Counted from the first letter of the stretch, positions 1-6,967 are shown. The stretch: DNA of 9,181 nucleotides from Deltaproteobacteria bacterium (GCA_018262455.1 JAGSPR010000275.1:1-9181), one strand, 5' to 3'. A program made the numbers and translations. The notes: generated by a model not told the origin, from the sequence alone.

Positions 1-836
1 CGGTCGTGGCGGTCGCGTTCGGAGACTGGGCGTTCGGGTTCGGCGTGTCGGTGCTGGCCGATGCACGGTCCCGCGAGCTGAGGTTCGATGTCGGCGTCGT
101 CGGCGGCGAGAAGCAAGGCGATGCGCGGCTCGACATCGCGATGCCGACCCGGAAAGCGCCGCTCGCCTCGGTGCGCTGGGCGCCGTCGCGCAAGCTCGAG
201 CTCGCGGCGGCGTTCCGCGGCCAGCTGTCGCTCGACCTCGATCTCGACATCGTCGCGAACATCGACGTCCCGGACGTCGTCACCGGCACGGCCACGGTGG
301 CCCTGCGCTCGGTCAGCTACTTCACGCCGATGCGCGCCAGCGTGGGCGCGGCGCTCCATCCCCGCGAGGACCTCACGGTCACCGCCGATCTCACCTGGGA
401 GCACTGGAGTGCGCTCGGCTCCGGCATGCCCGACCTCCGTGTCCTGCTCGCCCTCGACATCCAGCCCCCGCTGGTGTCCTCGATCCAGCCGCCGGCCAGG
501 TTCCACGACATCGTCACGCCACGCGCCGGCGCCGAGTGGCGCAGCGGGACGCTCCGGCTCCGCACCGGGGCCGGATACCTGCCCTCCCCCGTGCCACCCC
601 AGACCGGGATCACGAGCTTCGCCGACGGCGCGCGGGTGCTCGCGACGGCCGGCGCCGGGATCCGCGTCGAGCCCGGCGCGATCCTCACCCAGCCGATCGA
701 GCTCGACCTCGCCCTCGCCTGGCAGCACGTCGTCCACGCGCTGGTCCGCAAGGACGAGGCACTCCAGCCCGGCGGGGCGTTCTCGTCGGGCGGCGACATC
801 CTGCAGGCCTCCGCCAGCGCCACGGTGCGGTTCTGA
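1..836 (+). CDS. Outer-membrane beta-barrel transport protein, FadL/OMPP1-like (5' partial)
   Basis: This is the C-terminal part of a gene that begins left of the window; the frame is open from the first base, and 277 residues are visible. The protein is dominated by short alternating hydrophobic/polar segments with glycine and aromatic residues, as in amphipathic barrel strands (for example FGDWAFGFGVSVLADA and ASASATVRF). It ends in a terminal Phe, the usual signal for the BAM barrel-assembly machinery. The segment PSPVPPQTGITSFAD followed by a glycine-rich strand recalls the C-terminal third of FadL/OMPP1 proteins, which carry hydrophobic compounds across the outer membrane. The substrate cannot be read from the sequence. 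The TGA stop overlaps the ATG of the next gene, which implies translational coupling with the lipoprotein. A GTG at position 6 is in frame but is probably an internal Val, since the expected N-terminal hatch and first strands are absent. Another type of barrel porin remains possible. Confidence 0.72.
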   Translation, partial: VVAVAFGDWAFGFGVSVLADARSRELRFDVGVVGGEKQGDARLDIAMPTRKAPLASVRWAPSRKLELAAAFRGQLSLDLDLDIVANIDVPDVVTGTATVALRSVSYFTPMRASVGAALHPREDLTVTADLTWEHWSALGSGMPDLRVLLALDIQPPLVSSIQPPARFHDIVTPRAGAEWRSGTLRLRTGAGYLPSPVPPQTGITSFADGARVLATAGAGIRVEPGAILTQPIELDLALAWQHVVHALVRKDEALQPGGAFSSGGDILQASASATVRF

Positions 837-2212
837 TGCGTGGCCCTGCCGTGATCTCGGTGATCATGCTCGTCGGCTGCGGGCTCGTGCCCGGACCCGA
901 AGGCTCGCCGGGCCCGTCGACCGGCAATGCGCCGTGGCGCGACCTCGGCACGGTCCAGGTCTGTCTCGGCGAGCAATCCTTCGGACCGCCTGCATCACCG
1001 CCGGGCGGGCTGTGCATGCGGACCACCGCCGAGCCGGTCGCGTGTGCCGCCGACGCAGAGTGCGACTCGCGCGAGGTCTGTGTGTGTGGGCGGTGCACGG
1101 TCGCGTTCTGCGCGACGGCCTCGGACTGCGCCGCGCCGAGGTTCTGCAACTTCAGCCAGCACCGCTGCGATCTCGCGTGCAACCCCGGCACATGCGCGAG
1201 CGGCGAAACCTGTCTCGGTGGCGTATGCCGCGAGCGCTGCGTCGACAGCACCGACTGTCAGCACGGCGAGGTCTGCGACGCGAACGTCTGCATCGGCGAT
1301 GACTGCAGTGACGTCACCGGGTGCCTGGCAGGCGAGCGCTGCGATCTCCAGCGGCTTCCCCAGCAGGTACTCGAGCCCGACCCGATCGTGGTCGGAGGCG
1401 AGACCGTCCTCTACCTCGATCTCGCCCCGCCGGCGGCTCCCGATCAGCGCGCGATCTGGCGGGCGGTGTCGCGCGACGGCGTCCGGTTCACCGTCGATCC
1501 ACCCGGACCGGTGGTCGCAGAGGCCCGCGCCCCGAGCGTGGTCACCGATCGCGGCGTCACCTACCTGTACTTCGAACGAGGTGGCGAGCTCGCCGTCGCG
1601 ACCTCCGCCGACGGCGTCACCTTCGACGTCCCCGTGACCGTGCTCGCCGGGCCCGATGTCCATGCCCCGGCCGCCGTGCTCGCGGCCGACCAGCTCCTCG
1701 TCTACTACACGCGCGGCGGGGCGATCGGGCTCGCGACCGGCACGCTGGGCGAGCCGCTCCTCGATGTGGGCGTGGTCCTGACGCCGGGCGACGCGGAGGT
1801 CGGGGATGGCACCCCCGGCACGGCGTTCTGGACGCCGATCACCGAGCTGGCGAGCCCCCACGCCATCGTGGCCGGCCCTGCCGGTGCGAGCACCGTCCAC
1901 CTGTGGTTCGCGGGCTTCGGGACGGAGAGCTCGCCGGGGGAGAGCTTCGGGATGCCCAAGGAGATCCCTCCCAACTTCTCGATCGGCTTCGCCTCCGCGG
2001 ATCTCCTCGATCCCGGGACGCTGAGGGTCTGGCCGTACGGGCCGGTCGTCGATCGGATCGACGCTTTTCTGACTCACCTCGACGAGCTCGGCCCCGCGGC
2101 CATCGAGCCACGCAGCGATACGTTCCGCATGTACTACATCGAGGCAAGCCGCGACCCCACGACCGCGACCCTCCAGCTGGGTCGGCTCGGCGTGCTCGGG
2201 AGTGGTCGCTGA
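836..2212 (+). CDS. Secreted lipoprotein with cysteine-rich region and beta-propeller-like domain
   Basis: I chose the ATG that overlaps the preceding stop (TGATG) because it opens directly on a lipoprotein signal: Met-Arg, a short hydrophobic stretch, then the lipobox LVGC with Cys15 as the predicted lipidated residue. An earlier in-frame start would run through the upstream gene. The product has 458 residues. Residues 43-169 carry 22 cysteines in repeats of about C-x5-C and C-x4-C with Asp/Gly between (such as CVDSTDCQHGEVC), resembling the EGF/Dickkopf-like disulfide-rich regions common in myxobacterial surface proteins. Residues 183-450 show repeated strand motifs such as YLYFERGGELAVATSADG and VHLWFAGFG, typical of beta-propellers like those of GH43/GH32-type folds. 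I see no catalytic triad that I can assign, so enzyme activity is not claimed. Its coupling to the barrel gene suggests a shared role at the outer membrane, perhaps glycan or ligand binding. Confidence 0.8.
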   Translation: MRGPAVISVIMLVGCGLVPGPEGSPGPSTGNAPWRDLGTVQVCLGEQSFGPPASPPGGLCMRTTAEPVACAADAECDSREVCVCGRCTVAFCATASDCAAPRFCNFSQHRCDLACNPGTCASGETCLGGVCRERCVDSTDCQHGEVCDANVCIGDDCSDVTGCLAGERCDLQRLPQQVLEPDPIVVGGETVLYLDLAPPAAPDQRAIWRAVSRDGVRFTVDPPGPVVAEARAPSVVTDRGVTYLYFERGGELAVATSADGVTFDVPVTVLAGPDVHAPAAVLAADQLLVYYTRGGAIGLATGTLGEPLLDVGVVLTPGDAEVGDGTPGTAFWTPITELASPHAIVAGPAGASTVHLWFAGFGTESSPGESFGMPKEIPPNFSIGFASADLLDPGTLRVWPYGPVVDRIDAFLTHLDELGPAAIEPRSDTFRMYYIEASRDPTTATLQLGRLGVLGSGR

Positions 2213-2303
2213 TCGGAAGAAATTAGACTCGCGATCGTGGGAGGGAGATCATTTGCCGGCGGAACAGATGCGGGAACCACCGCGTTGTTGCAGTGAGGAC
2301 GTA

Positions 2304-2399
2304 ATGATCGCTGTCATCGGTAATGTCATTGCAGGGCTTGGTGTCGTCTCGCTTTTCACCGCGACGTTGCGACTGACAAGGCCTGGCAAGCGGGCTTAG
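2304..2399 (+). CDS. Candidate 31-residue single-pass membrane peptide
   Basis: This short reading frame starts at an ATG preceded by GAGG (2295-2298) with a 5-nt spacer, one of the better Shine-Dalgarno matches in the window. It encodes a hydrophobic helix of about 20 residues (IAVIGNVIAGLGVVSLFTA) followed by a basic tail with three Arg and one Lys, as expected for a single-pass peptide with a cytoplasmic C-terminus. The DNA here is less GC-rich than the neighbouring genes. The frame is open further upstream to a GTG at 2202, but that version overlaps the lipoprotein gene and adds a charged, unstructured N-terminus, so I prefer the ATG. It ends 9 nt before the next gene, and its last codons overlap the candidate promoter. 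I do not recognise a family, and a chance frame is possible. Confidence 0.35.
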   Translation: MIAVIGNVIAGLGVVSLFTATLRLTRPGKRA

Positions 2400-2402
2400 A
2401 CT
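2373..2402 (+). promoter_or_regulatory. Candidate promoter for a leaderless transcript of the RelA/SpoT-like gene
   Basis: CTGACA at 2373-2378 matches five of six bases of the TTGACA -35 box. After 18 nt comes TAGACT (2397-2402), matching four of six bases of TATAAT and fitting TAnnnT. The GTG start codon follows after only 6 nt, so a transcript starting at the usual distance would begin at or next to the start codon. No Shine-Dalgarno sequence lies before that GTG, which agrees with leaderless translation. The match is by eye only. Confidence 0.35.
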
Positions 2403-2408
2403 GGGACG

Positions 2409-3458
2409 GTGGTCAGCACCGTCCTGCCGCGTGTCGTGCGGCCGCCCTCCGCCAACGAGCTCACGCGCGCCGACGTAGACGCAATTCGCTTGCTGCTACG
2501 GGGTGACTCGGTGATCGACTGGCACCGCCTGTCGTTCGCCGAGCATGCGGAGGTCGACCGGTTCCTGCGGCTCAACGAGTTCAACCCCGAATCGGACGAC
2601 GAGATGGGACGGCTCGAGGACATCCGAGCGGATGCCGTCGACTACCTGTCGCGCGCGTTCGCGATGGCGATCCCGGATGAGGTCGCCGCCGACCTGCCCG
2701 CGCGAGATCTGTTCCTCGTCGCGTCGAGCCACGGGCCGCACCAGAAGTGGGCGTGCGTCGTGCTCAAGGTGATGCACATCATCCAGCACATCAACGGCCG
2801 CGCCGGCCTGCTGAAGATGTCGGTCTCCGACGAGATCATCTTCCGCGAGATCGAGCTCAAGGTCATGCAGGTGGTCGAGCAGCTGCGCGCCGCGGGTGCG
2901 CCGCTCACCGAGTGGGAGTGGAGCCGCAAGCCGCGGGATTCGCAGATCACCAAGCTGCTCGCCAAGCGCTCGACGCTGGCGGCGAACATCTATGACAAGC
3001 TCCGGTTCCGCTTGATCGTGCCCGAGCCGGCCGACCTCGTCCCGATGCTCGCGACCCTGACGCGCCAGCTGATCCCGTTCAACTACGTCGTCCCCGGCGA
3101 GTCGCTGAACCAGCTCGTCGATCTCGCGGAGCTCGTGCGTCGCCACCAGGAGCGAATCGACGGCGCCCCGCCCAGGGAACCGACGCCGATCAACGAGTTC
3201 TCGGGGCCCGAGTACCGCATCATCAACTTCGTGGCGGACCTGCCGCTGCGCGTCGATCGCCTGCTGCCGCGCAACGAGCTCCCGAACGACCTGTCGCATG
3301 TCGTCTTCGTGCTGACCGAGTTCCAGATCGCCGACAAGGTCACCGCGCAGCGCAACGAGTCCGGCGCGTCGAGCCACGAGGCCTACAAGGCGCGCCAGCA
3401 CGAGCGTGTGCGCATGCGCCTGTTCCGCGACAAGGACGATCCTTTGCCGCCTGACTAG
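2409..3458 (+). CDS. Divergent RelA/SpoT-fold protein, conserved myxobacterial family
   Basis: This soluble protein of 349 residues has no signal peptide or membrane segment. I think it belongs to an uncharacterised deltaproteobacterial family (of the TIGR04552/TIGR04562 kind, from memory, not verified). Several motifs line up with the (p)ppGpp synthetase fold. KPRDSQITKLLAKR (174-187) resembles the basic ATP-binding stretch before the core. YDKLRFRLIV (195-204) resembles the D-I-x-G-x-R-V strand, with Arg199 where Gly is usual. TEFQIADK (303-310) resembles the catalytic E-x-Q-I-R-T, keeping Glu304. SSHEAYKARQ (321-330) resembles the A-A-H-x-x-Y-K motif that follows it. The canonical Y-x-S-x-H substrate motif is missing or replaced by PGESLNQL (229-236). 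It could make or bind a nucleotide such as (p)ppGpp or (p)ppApp, or be an inactive relative. GTG is the only reasonable start; nothing in frame upstream fits better. The gene stands alone, between two small membrane-peptide frames. Confidence 0.8.
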   Translation: MVSTVLPRVVRPPSANELTRADVDAIRLLLRGDSVIDWHRLSFAEHAEVDRFLRLNEFNPESDDEMGRLEDIRADAVDYLSRAFAMAIPDEVAADLPARDLFLVASSHGPHQKWACVVLKVMHIIQHINGRAGLLKMSVSDEIIFREIELKVMQVVEQLRAAGAPLTEWEWSRKPRDSQITKLLAKRSTLAANIYDKLRFRLIVPEPADLVPMLATLTRQLIPFNYVVPGESLNQLVDLAELVRRHQERIDGAPPREPTPINEFSGPEYRIINFVADLPLRVDRLLPRNELPNDLSHVVFVLTEFQIADKVTAQRNESGASSHEAYKARQHERVRMRLFRDKDDPLPPD

Positions 3459-3493
3459 GTGCGACGTCGACGCGACGGCGACGGCGACGGGCC

Positions 3494-3601
3494 TCAGCGC
3501 GTCGCGAGCACGTAGATGCCGACGCCGATGCCGACCAGGACGAGGAGCGCGAGGATGACGCGATCCCAGCGCATCTTCTTTTGAGGGGCCACGTTCGCCA
3601 T
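3494..3601 (-). CDS. Small single-pass membrane protein, 35 residues
   Basis: This frame encodes a short basic N-terminus (MANVAPQKKMRWDR), then a hydrophobic helix of about 18 residues rich in Leu, Val, Ile and Gly (VILALLVLVGIGVGIYVL), and ends ATR followed by TGA. The positive charges before the helix predict the N-terminus in the cytoplasm. Codon choice is strongly GC-ending (CTC, GTC, ATC, GGC), like the real genes here, which argues against chance. No clear Shine-Dalgarno sequence precedes the ATG. It lies 35 nt from, and convergent with, the RelA/SpoT-like gene, and its start region faces the glycine-rich lipoprotein gene divergently. Small tail-like membrane proteins of this shape are frequent but unnamed in myxobacterial genomes. 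Function unknown. Confidence 0.6.
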   Translation of the reverse strand: MANVAPQKKMRWDRVILALLVLVGIGVGIYVLATR

Positions 3602-3716
3602 GACCGGACCGTATCACCGCTGCCGGGACGTTGCCGGCATCCGAAGCAGTTACGCCGACTTCGTTTGAATGCGGCATCGCCGGGGTGGGGGTGTTACGGT
3701 CGGCTCCAGGCCTGAC
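3602..3716. other. Divergent intergenic region
   Basis: These 115 nt lie between the starts of the small membrane protein (leftward) and the glycine-rich lipoprotein (rightward), so promoters for both are expected here. A TAnnnT element (TACGGT, 3695-3700) lies 16 nt before the lipoprotein ATG, but I find no convincing -35 box at a normal distance. A weak AGG (3708-3710) lies 6 nt before that ATG. Confidence 0.4.
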
Positions 3717-5003
3717 ATGGGACGCTACATCGCACTCGGATCCGTGGTCTTCACCCTGTTCTCAGGGTGCAAGTTTGCGCCGCCAGATGACTCGAACACC
3801 AGCGACGGCCCGATCGAGATCGATGCGCCCTTGCTGCCCGACGCGAGCGCGTGCACCGGCGTGTCGGCCGAGTGCACGACCGCGGACACGCTCAGGACCT
3901 GCAGCGGTGACCTGGCGACCCCGGTCGATACCGGCTGTACTTGGGGCTGCCTCTCGGCCGGCGGCGCGCACTGTGGCACGCTCGATCCATCCGGTGGCGG
4001 GGTCGTGCTCGCGGACCTGTCGGCGGTCGGGATCGGTGACGTCACGCTCTCGGGTCACACCATCGACACGGACGCCGGCACGATCACCCCCGTGATCGCG
4101 GGCTTCACCTTCCTTCGCGGGAACAACAACGTCGCCATCTTTCACTTCAACAGCCTCTCGATCACCGGCGACGTCCTGGTGACCGGAGCTGCGCCGCTCG
4201 CCCTCGTCGCCGAGGGAGCGATCGCGGTCAACGCGCTGATCGATGCGCGCGGGCCATGCCGGGCCGGGTCCGGCAGGATCGCGGGGCCTGGCGGGTTCGA
4301 CGGCGGGCAAAACAACTCCAGCGCCGGCGGCCAGGGTGGGGGCGCCGGCTCGAACGGCAGCGGCGATGCCGGCGGCGGCGGCGGCTATGGCGGCGTCGGC
4401 GGGGTTGGGACGGGAAACCAGGCCGGTGGAACGGCGTTCGGCGACCCCCAGATCACCATCCTCGTCGGTGGTGGCGGCGGCGGTGGCGGCCACAATGACA
4501 ACGGCGGCGGCGGCGGCGGCGGCGGTGCCGTCCAGCTGGTCTCGAACCTGAGCATCACGCTCGGCGTTGCCCCCGCCGGGATCAACGGGGGCGGGTGTGG
4601 TGGGAGCCAGAGCAACGGGGGTGGCAACGACGGCGGCGGTGGAGGGGGTGCCGGGGGCACCATCCTGCTCGAGGCCCCGAGCATCTCGGTCGAAGGCAGC
4701 CTCGCGGTCAACGGCGGCGGCGGCGGCGGACGGAACAACGGCAGCAGCGGCAACGGCGGCCGCCTCGATCGGACGCCTGCCGCGGGCGGCGGAGCGGGCG
4801 GTGGCGGCGGTGCGGGGGCCGGAACGATCGACGGCGCGCCGGGCGGTGGCGGCGGCAGCGGTGGCGCCGGCGGCGGCAGCGTCGGCCGGATCCGCATCAA
4901 CACGCGGAGCGGCAACGTCACCTTGATGAGCACCGCGAGCCTCAGCCCGAACTTCACCGATACCGGGACGACCGCCAGCCAGGCCGTGGCGACCGTCCAC
5001 TGA
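3717..5003 (+). CDS. Glycine-rich surface lipoprotein, possibly beta-helical
   Basis: I chose the ATG that opens on a signal peptide (MGRYIALGSVVFTLFSGC, Cys18 lipidated; lipobox FSGC, with Phe at -3 somewhat unusual). A GTG/ATG reading from 3669 would only add a charged extension. The product has 428 residues. Residues 19-45 form an Asp-rich spacer. Residues 46-86 hold six cysteines, probably three disulfides. Residues 96-180 are strand-rich (DVTLSGHTIDTD, LSITGDVLVTG, LALVAEGAIAVNALIDARG). Residues 186-390 alternate glycine-rich tracts, up to eight Gly in a row, with hydrophobic segments such as AVQLVSNLSITLGV and GTILLEAPSISVEGSLAVNG. That rung-like pattern suggests a parallel beta-helix with glycine-rich loops. 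It is presumably on the cell surface or in the matrix. I cannot name a family or function. It ends 65 nt before the convergent kinase gene. Confidence 0.8.
   Translation: MGRYIALGSVVFTLFSGCKFAPPDDSNTSDGPIEIDAPLLPDASACTGVSAECTTADTLRTCSGDLATPVDTGCTWGCLSAGGAHCGTLDPSGGGVVLADLSAVGIGDVTLSGHTIDTDAGTITPVIAGFTFLRGNNNVAIFHFNSLSITGDVLVTGAAPLALVAEGAIAVNALIDARGPCRAGSGRIAGPGGFDGGQNNSSAGGQGGGAGSNGSGDAGGGGGYGGVGGVGTGNQAGGTAFGDPQITILVGGGGGGGGHNDNGGGGGGGGAVQLVSNLSITLGVAPAGINGGGCGGSQSNGGGNDGGGGGGAGGTILLEAPSISVEGSLAVNGGGGGGRNNGSSGNGGRLDRTPAAGGGAGGGGGAGAGTIDGAPGGGGGSGGAGGGSVGRIRINTRSGNVTLMSTASLSPNFTDTGTTASQAVATVH
4363..4890. repeat. GGC/GGT-rich trinucleotide repeat region in the glycine-rich gene
   Basis: Imperfect GGC/GGT tracts encode the poly-glycine segments. 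The longest perfect run is seven GGC units at 4503-4523. All tracts are in the coding frame, so gain or loss of units would change the number of Gly residues without a frameshift. Interruptions by GAC, AAC, GCC and CGG codons separate the tracts. Confidence 0.75.
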
Positions 5004-5030
5004 TCATTCACTCGCTCACTCGCTCGGGTT

Positions 5031-5050
5031 CGCGCGGCCGGGCCGCCGCG
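5031..5050. terminator. GC hairpin between convergent genes, possible bidirectional terminator
   Basis: CGC-GCGGC pairs with GCCGC-GCG around a CGG loop with one bulged C, giving about eight G:C pairs. It lies 27 nt after the lipoprotein stop and 18 nt after the kinase stop on the other strand. No T-run follows on either side, so it is not a canonical intrinsic terminator; in GC-rich genomes such hairpins may still stop or stabilise transcripts. Confidence 0.35.
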
Positions 5051-5068
5051 CTCACCTCGGGCCTCCGG

Positions 5069-6919
5069 TCAACGCGGCTGGGTCTGCGGGCGCTGCGAGC
5101 TCGGGATCAGCTGATTCAGGTGCCAGGCGTGGAAGTAGAGCGCGCGCTGCGCGGTCTGGCGCCGCCGGCTCAGCATCAGCGCGAGCAGCGCGATGACGAG
5201 CGAGAACAGCAGGCTGGCGACCGTCAGTGCGACCTCGTCGATCCAGCCATGCGTCCGGACCAGATCGGAGACAACCAGCAACCTGTCGTCCGAGATCTCC
5301 CAGGTCTTTTGCAGCACGCCGGCCCGCTCGAGCACGATCGGCGCGAGCACTGCCACCGCGGTCCAGCCGACCACGGCCCACCGCCGTGCGTTGAGCCACG
5401 GGATCGTGGTCATCGCGACGAGCGCGGCGGTGATGAACAGCGGGGTCAGGACGAACGGCCCCGCGATCCGCGTGAACACGATCGCGAGCGCGAGGTTGAC
5501 GGCGCACACCACCGGCACCGAGGGATCGCCGGTCCGCGCGTGACGCCACGAGGTGACCGCCCCGAGCGTGACGATGCTGTAGAACGCCACGATGACTGGC
5601 CAGTTGATGATCTCGAGCACGAGCACGAGCGGGAGGAGCGCGAATACCGAGAGGTAGGCGTACGTCGCCTTGCGGCCACGATCGCGATTGATCCTGCGCT
5701 CGTGCGTCTCGAGACTCGAAGCCAGCTCGGCGGGGATCTGCGGCGGGGTCTCGAGCAGCAGCGAGCTGACGAGCTGGGTCGCCTCGATCGACTCTGGATC
5801 GAGTGCGACGGCGCGCGCCGCCAAGCGTAGCGCGACGACGCGAGTCTCGGGCTCCGCGCGCGCGAGCACCTCGCGTGCCGATGCGACCTCACGAGCGGCG
5901 AGCTCACGGCGGCGCTCGACATCGCGATCTCCATCGAGATACGCCTGCACGCGTTCGGCGAGCTGATGTGCGGTGGGCCGCGCCGTCGGGTCTTCCGCGA
6001 GCGCCTCGAAGCACGCCCCGTCCAGCTCGGGCGCGAACGTGCGGTCCGGGTACCGGCGTGCCGGCGAGTCCTGCGGCGCACTCAAGGTTCGCCCGATCGC
6101 GTGGTCACCGCGCTGGTGGAGGGCTTCCGCGGCGAGGATCTCGAACAGGATGCAACCGAGCGCGTAGACATCTGCCGCCGGTGCCGCGGGGGCGTTCTGG
6201 ATCTGCTCGGGTGACATGTAGCCGGGTGTCCCGAGCAAGGCGCCGGACTGGGTGAAGTCCTCGGAGCCAACCTGGTGCGATCCAGCAGTCCCCGGCTCGG
6301 TCGAGATGTCCGGCTGTTCGGAGAGCATCCGCGCCACGCCCCAGTCGAGCACGTACACCTCGCCATAATCGCCGAGCATGATGTTCGAGGGCTTGAGATC
6401 GCGATGGACGACCCCGCGCGCGTGCGCGAGCTCCATCGCGCGGCAGACCTCGACGAACGCGCGCAGCATGCGCGGGAGGGGAGCGCCGTCGGCGAGCAGG
6501 CGAGCCAGCGTGACGCCGGTCAGCCGCTTCATCGTGAAGTAGGGGCGCCCGCATTCGTCGATCCCCAGCTCGTGCACGGGGACGATCGCGGGGTGGTCGA
6601 GTCGGGCCTGGATCCGCGCCTCGCGCAGGAAGCGCGCGAGCGCCTCGGCGTCAGGCGTCGTGTCGCGCATCCGCTTGAGCGCGACCTCGCGGCCGATTCG
6701 CTGGTCGTGGGCGGCGAACACCTCGCCCATCCCACCGCGGCCGATCGAGCGCCCGACCTCGTAGCCCGGCACCGGCAACGCCACGGTCCCTCGAAGCGCG
6801 GCGATCAGCGGGCGGCCGGTCCCATCGCACGTGGGCTCGAGGACCGCGGGCTGCGCGTTGCCCTCCCCTTCCAGCGTCTCAGCGAGGATCGGGCTCGTCG
6901 GTTCGCCGTCGTCGACCAT
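5069..6919 (-). CDS. Transmembrane Ser/Thr protein kinase (second of tandem pair)
   Basis: A Hanks-type kinase of 616 residues. An N-terminal linker (1-50) precedes the kinase domain (about 53-330) with all key residues: glycine loop GRGGMGEV (60-67), VALK Lys82, alpha-C Glu100, HRDLKPSN with Asp174 and Asn179, and metal-binding Asp192 in DWG, where most kinases have DFG. The activation segment to SPEQ (236-239) is long (about 44 residues), acidic and rich in Ser/Thr, so autophosphorylation there is likely. Residues 340-390 form TPR-like helices (LRLAARAVALDPES). About six membrane helices follow (roughly 420-437, 438-456, 467-486, 487-508, 514-531 and 562-584), then a short tail containing AWHLNQLIP (598-606). 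The catalytic part would be cytoplasmic; no large sensor domain is visible, so the signal may be membrane-borne. It starts 48 nt after the paralogous kinase ends, probably in the same operon; the ATG lacks a strong Shine-Dalgarno sequence. Confidence 0.9.
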   Translation of the reverse strand: MVDDGEPTSPILAETLEGEGNAQPAVLEPTCDGTGRPLIAALRGTVALPVPGYEVGRSIGRGGMGEVFAAHDQRIGREVALKRMRDTTPDAEALARFLREARIQARLDHPAIVPVHELGIDECGRPYFTMKRLTGVTLARLLADGAPLPRMLRAFVEVCRAMELAHARGVVHRDLKPSNIMLGDYGEVYVLDWGVARMLSEQPDISTEPGTAGSHQVGSEDFTQSGALLGTPGYMSPEQIQNAPAAPAADVYALGCILFEILAAEALHQRGDHAIGRTLSAPQDSPARRYPDRTFAPELDGACFEALAEDPTARPTAHQLAERVQAYLDGDRDVERRRELAAREVASAREVLARAEPETRVVALRLAARAVALDPESIEATQLVSSLLLETPPQIPAELASSLETHERRINRDRGRKATYAYLSVFALLPLVLVLEIINWPVIVAFYSIVTLGAVTSWRHARTGDPSVPVVCAVNLALAIVFTRIAGPFVLTPLFITAALVAMTTIPWLNARRWAVVGWTAVAVLAPIVLERAGVLQKTWEISDDRLLVVSDLVRTHGWIDEVALTVASLLFSLVIALLALMLSRRRQTAQRALYFHAWHLNQLIPSSQRPQTQPR

Positions 6920-6967
6920 GCCGCCATGATAGCCGCTCGGCCGGGAGAAGACCGGAGGAGACCCGGC

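Noticed and set aside
88..1302. 404-codon + strand frame overlapping the barrel and lipoprotein genes
   Set aside because: It is Arg/Ser/Pro/Ala-rich, out of frame with two well-supported genes, and has no domain.
2202..2303. Longer GTG-started version of the 31-residue peptide
   Set aside because: It overlaps the end of the lipoprotein gene, lacks a ribosome binding site and would put a charged segment before the helix.
3484..3505. GCGACG/CGTCGC hairpin after the RelA/SpoT-like gene
   Set aside because: The stem is 6 bp with a 10-nt loop, no T-run follows, and it overlaps the end of the convergent small gene. CGACGG repeats make several alternative pairings equally likely.
2496..3677. 393-codon minus-strand frame opposite the RelA/SpoT-like gene
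   Set aside because: Its composition (Arg, Asp, Val and His rich) is that of a GC-rich antisense shadow, with no recognisable motif. The + strand frame carries family motifs.
3695..3700. TACGGT as a -10 box for the glycine-rich lipoprotein
   Set aside because: The nearest -35-like TTGAAT (3665-3670) is 24 nt away, too far for a normal promoter, and nothing better lies at 16-19 nt.
3762..5011. Long minus-strand frames opposite the glycine-rich gene, including a proline-rich one
   Set aside because: Proline and alanine runs are the mirror image of the GGC repeats. The + strand frame has a signal peptide and a coherent domain layout; the antisense frames do not.
5010..5025. Short tandem repeat ACTCGCTC after the lipoprotein stop
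   Set aside because: There are only two units in a low-complexity stretch, with no sign of function.
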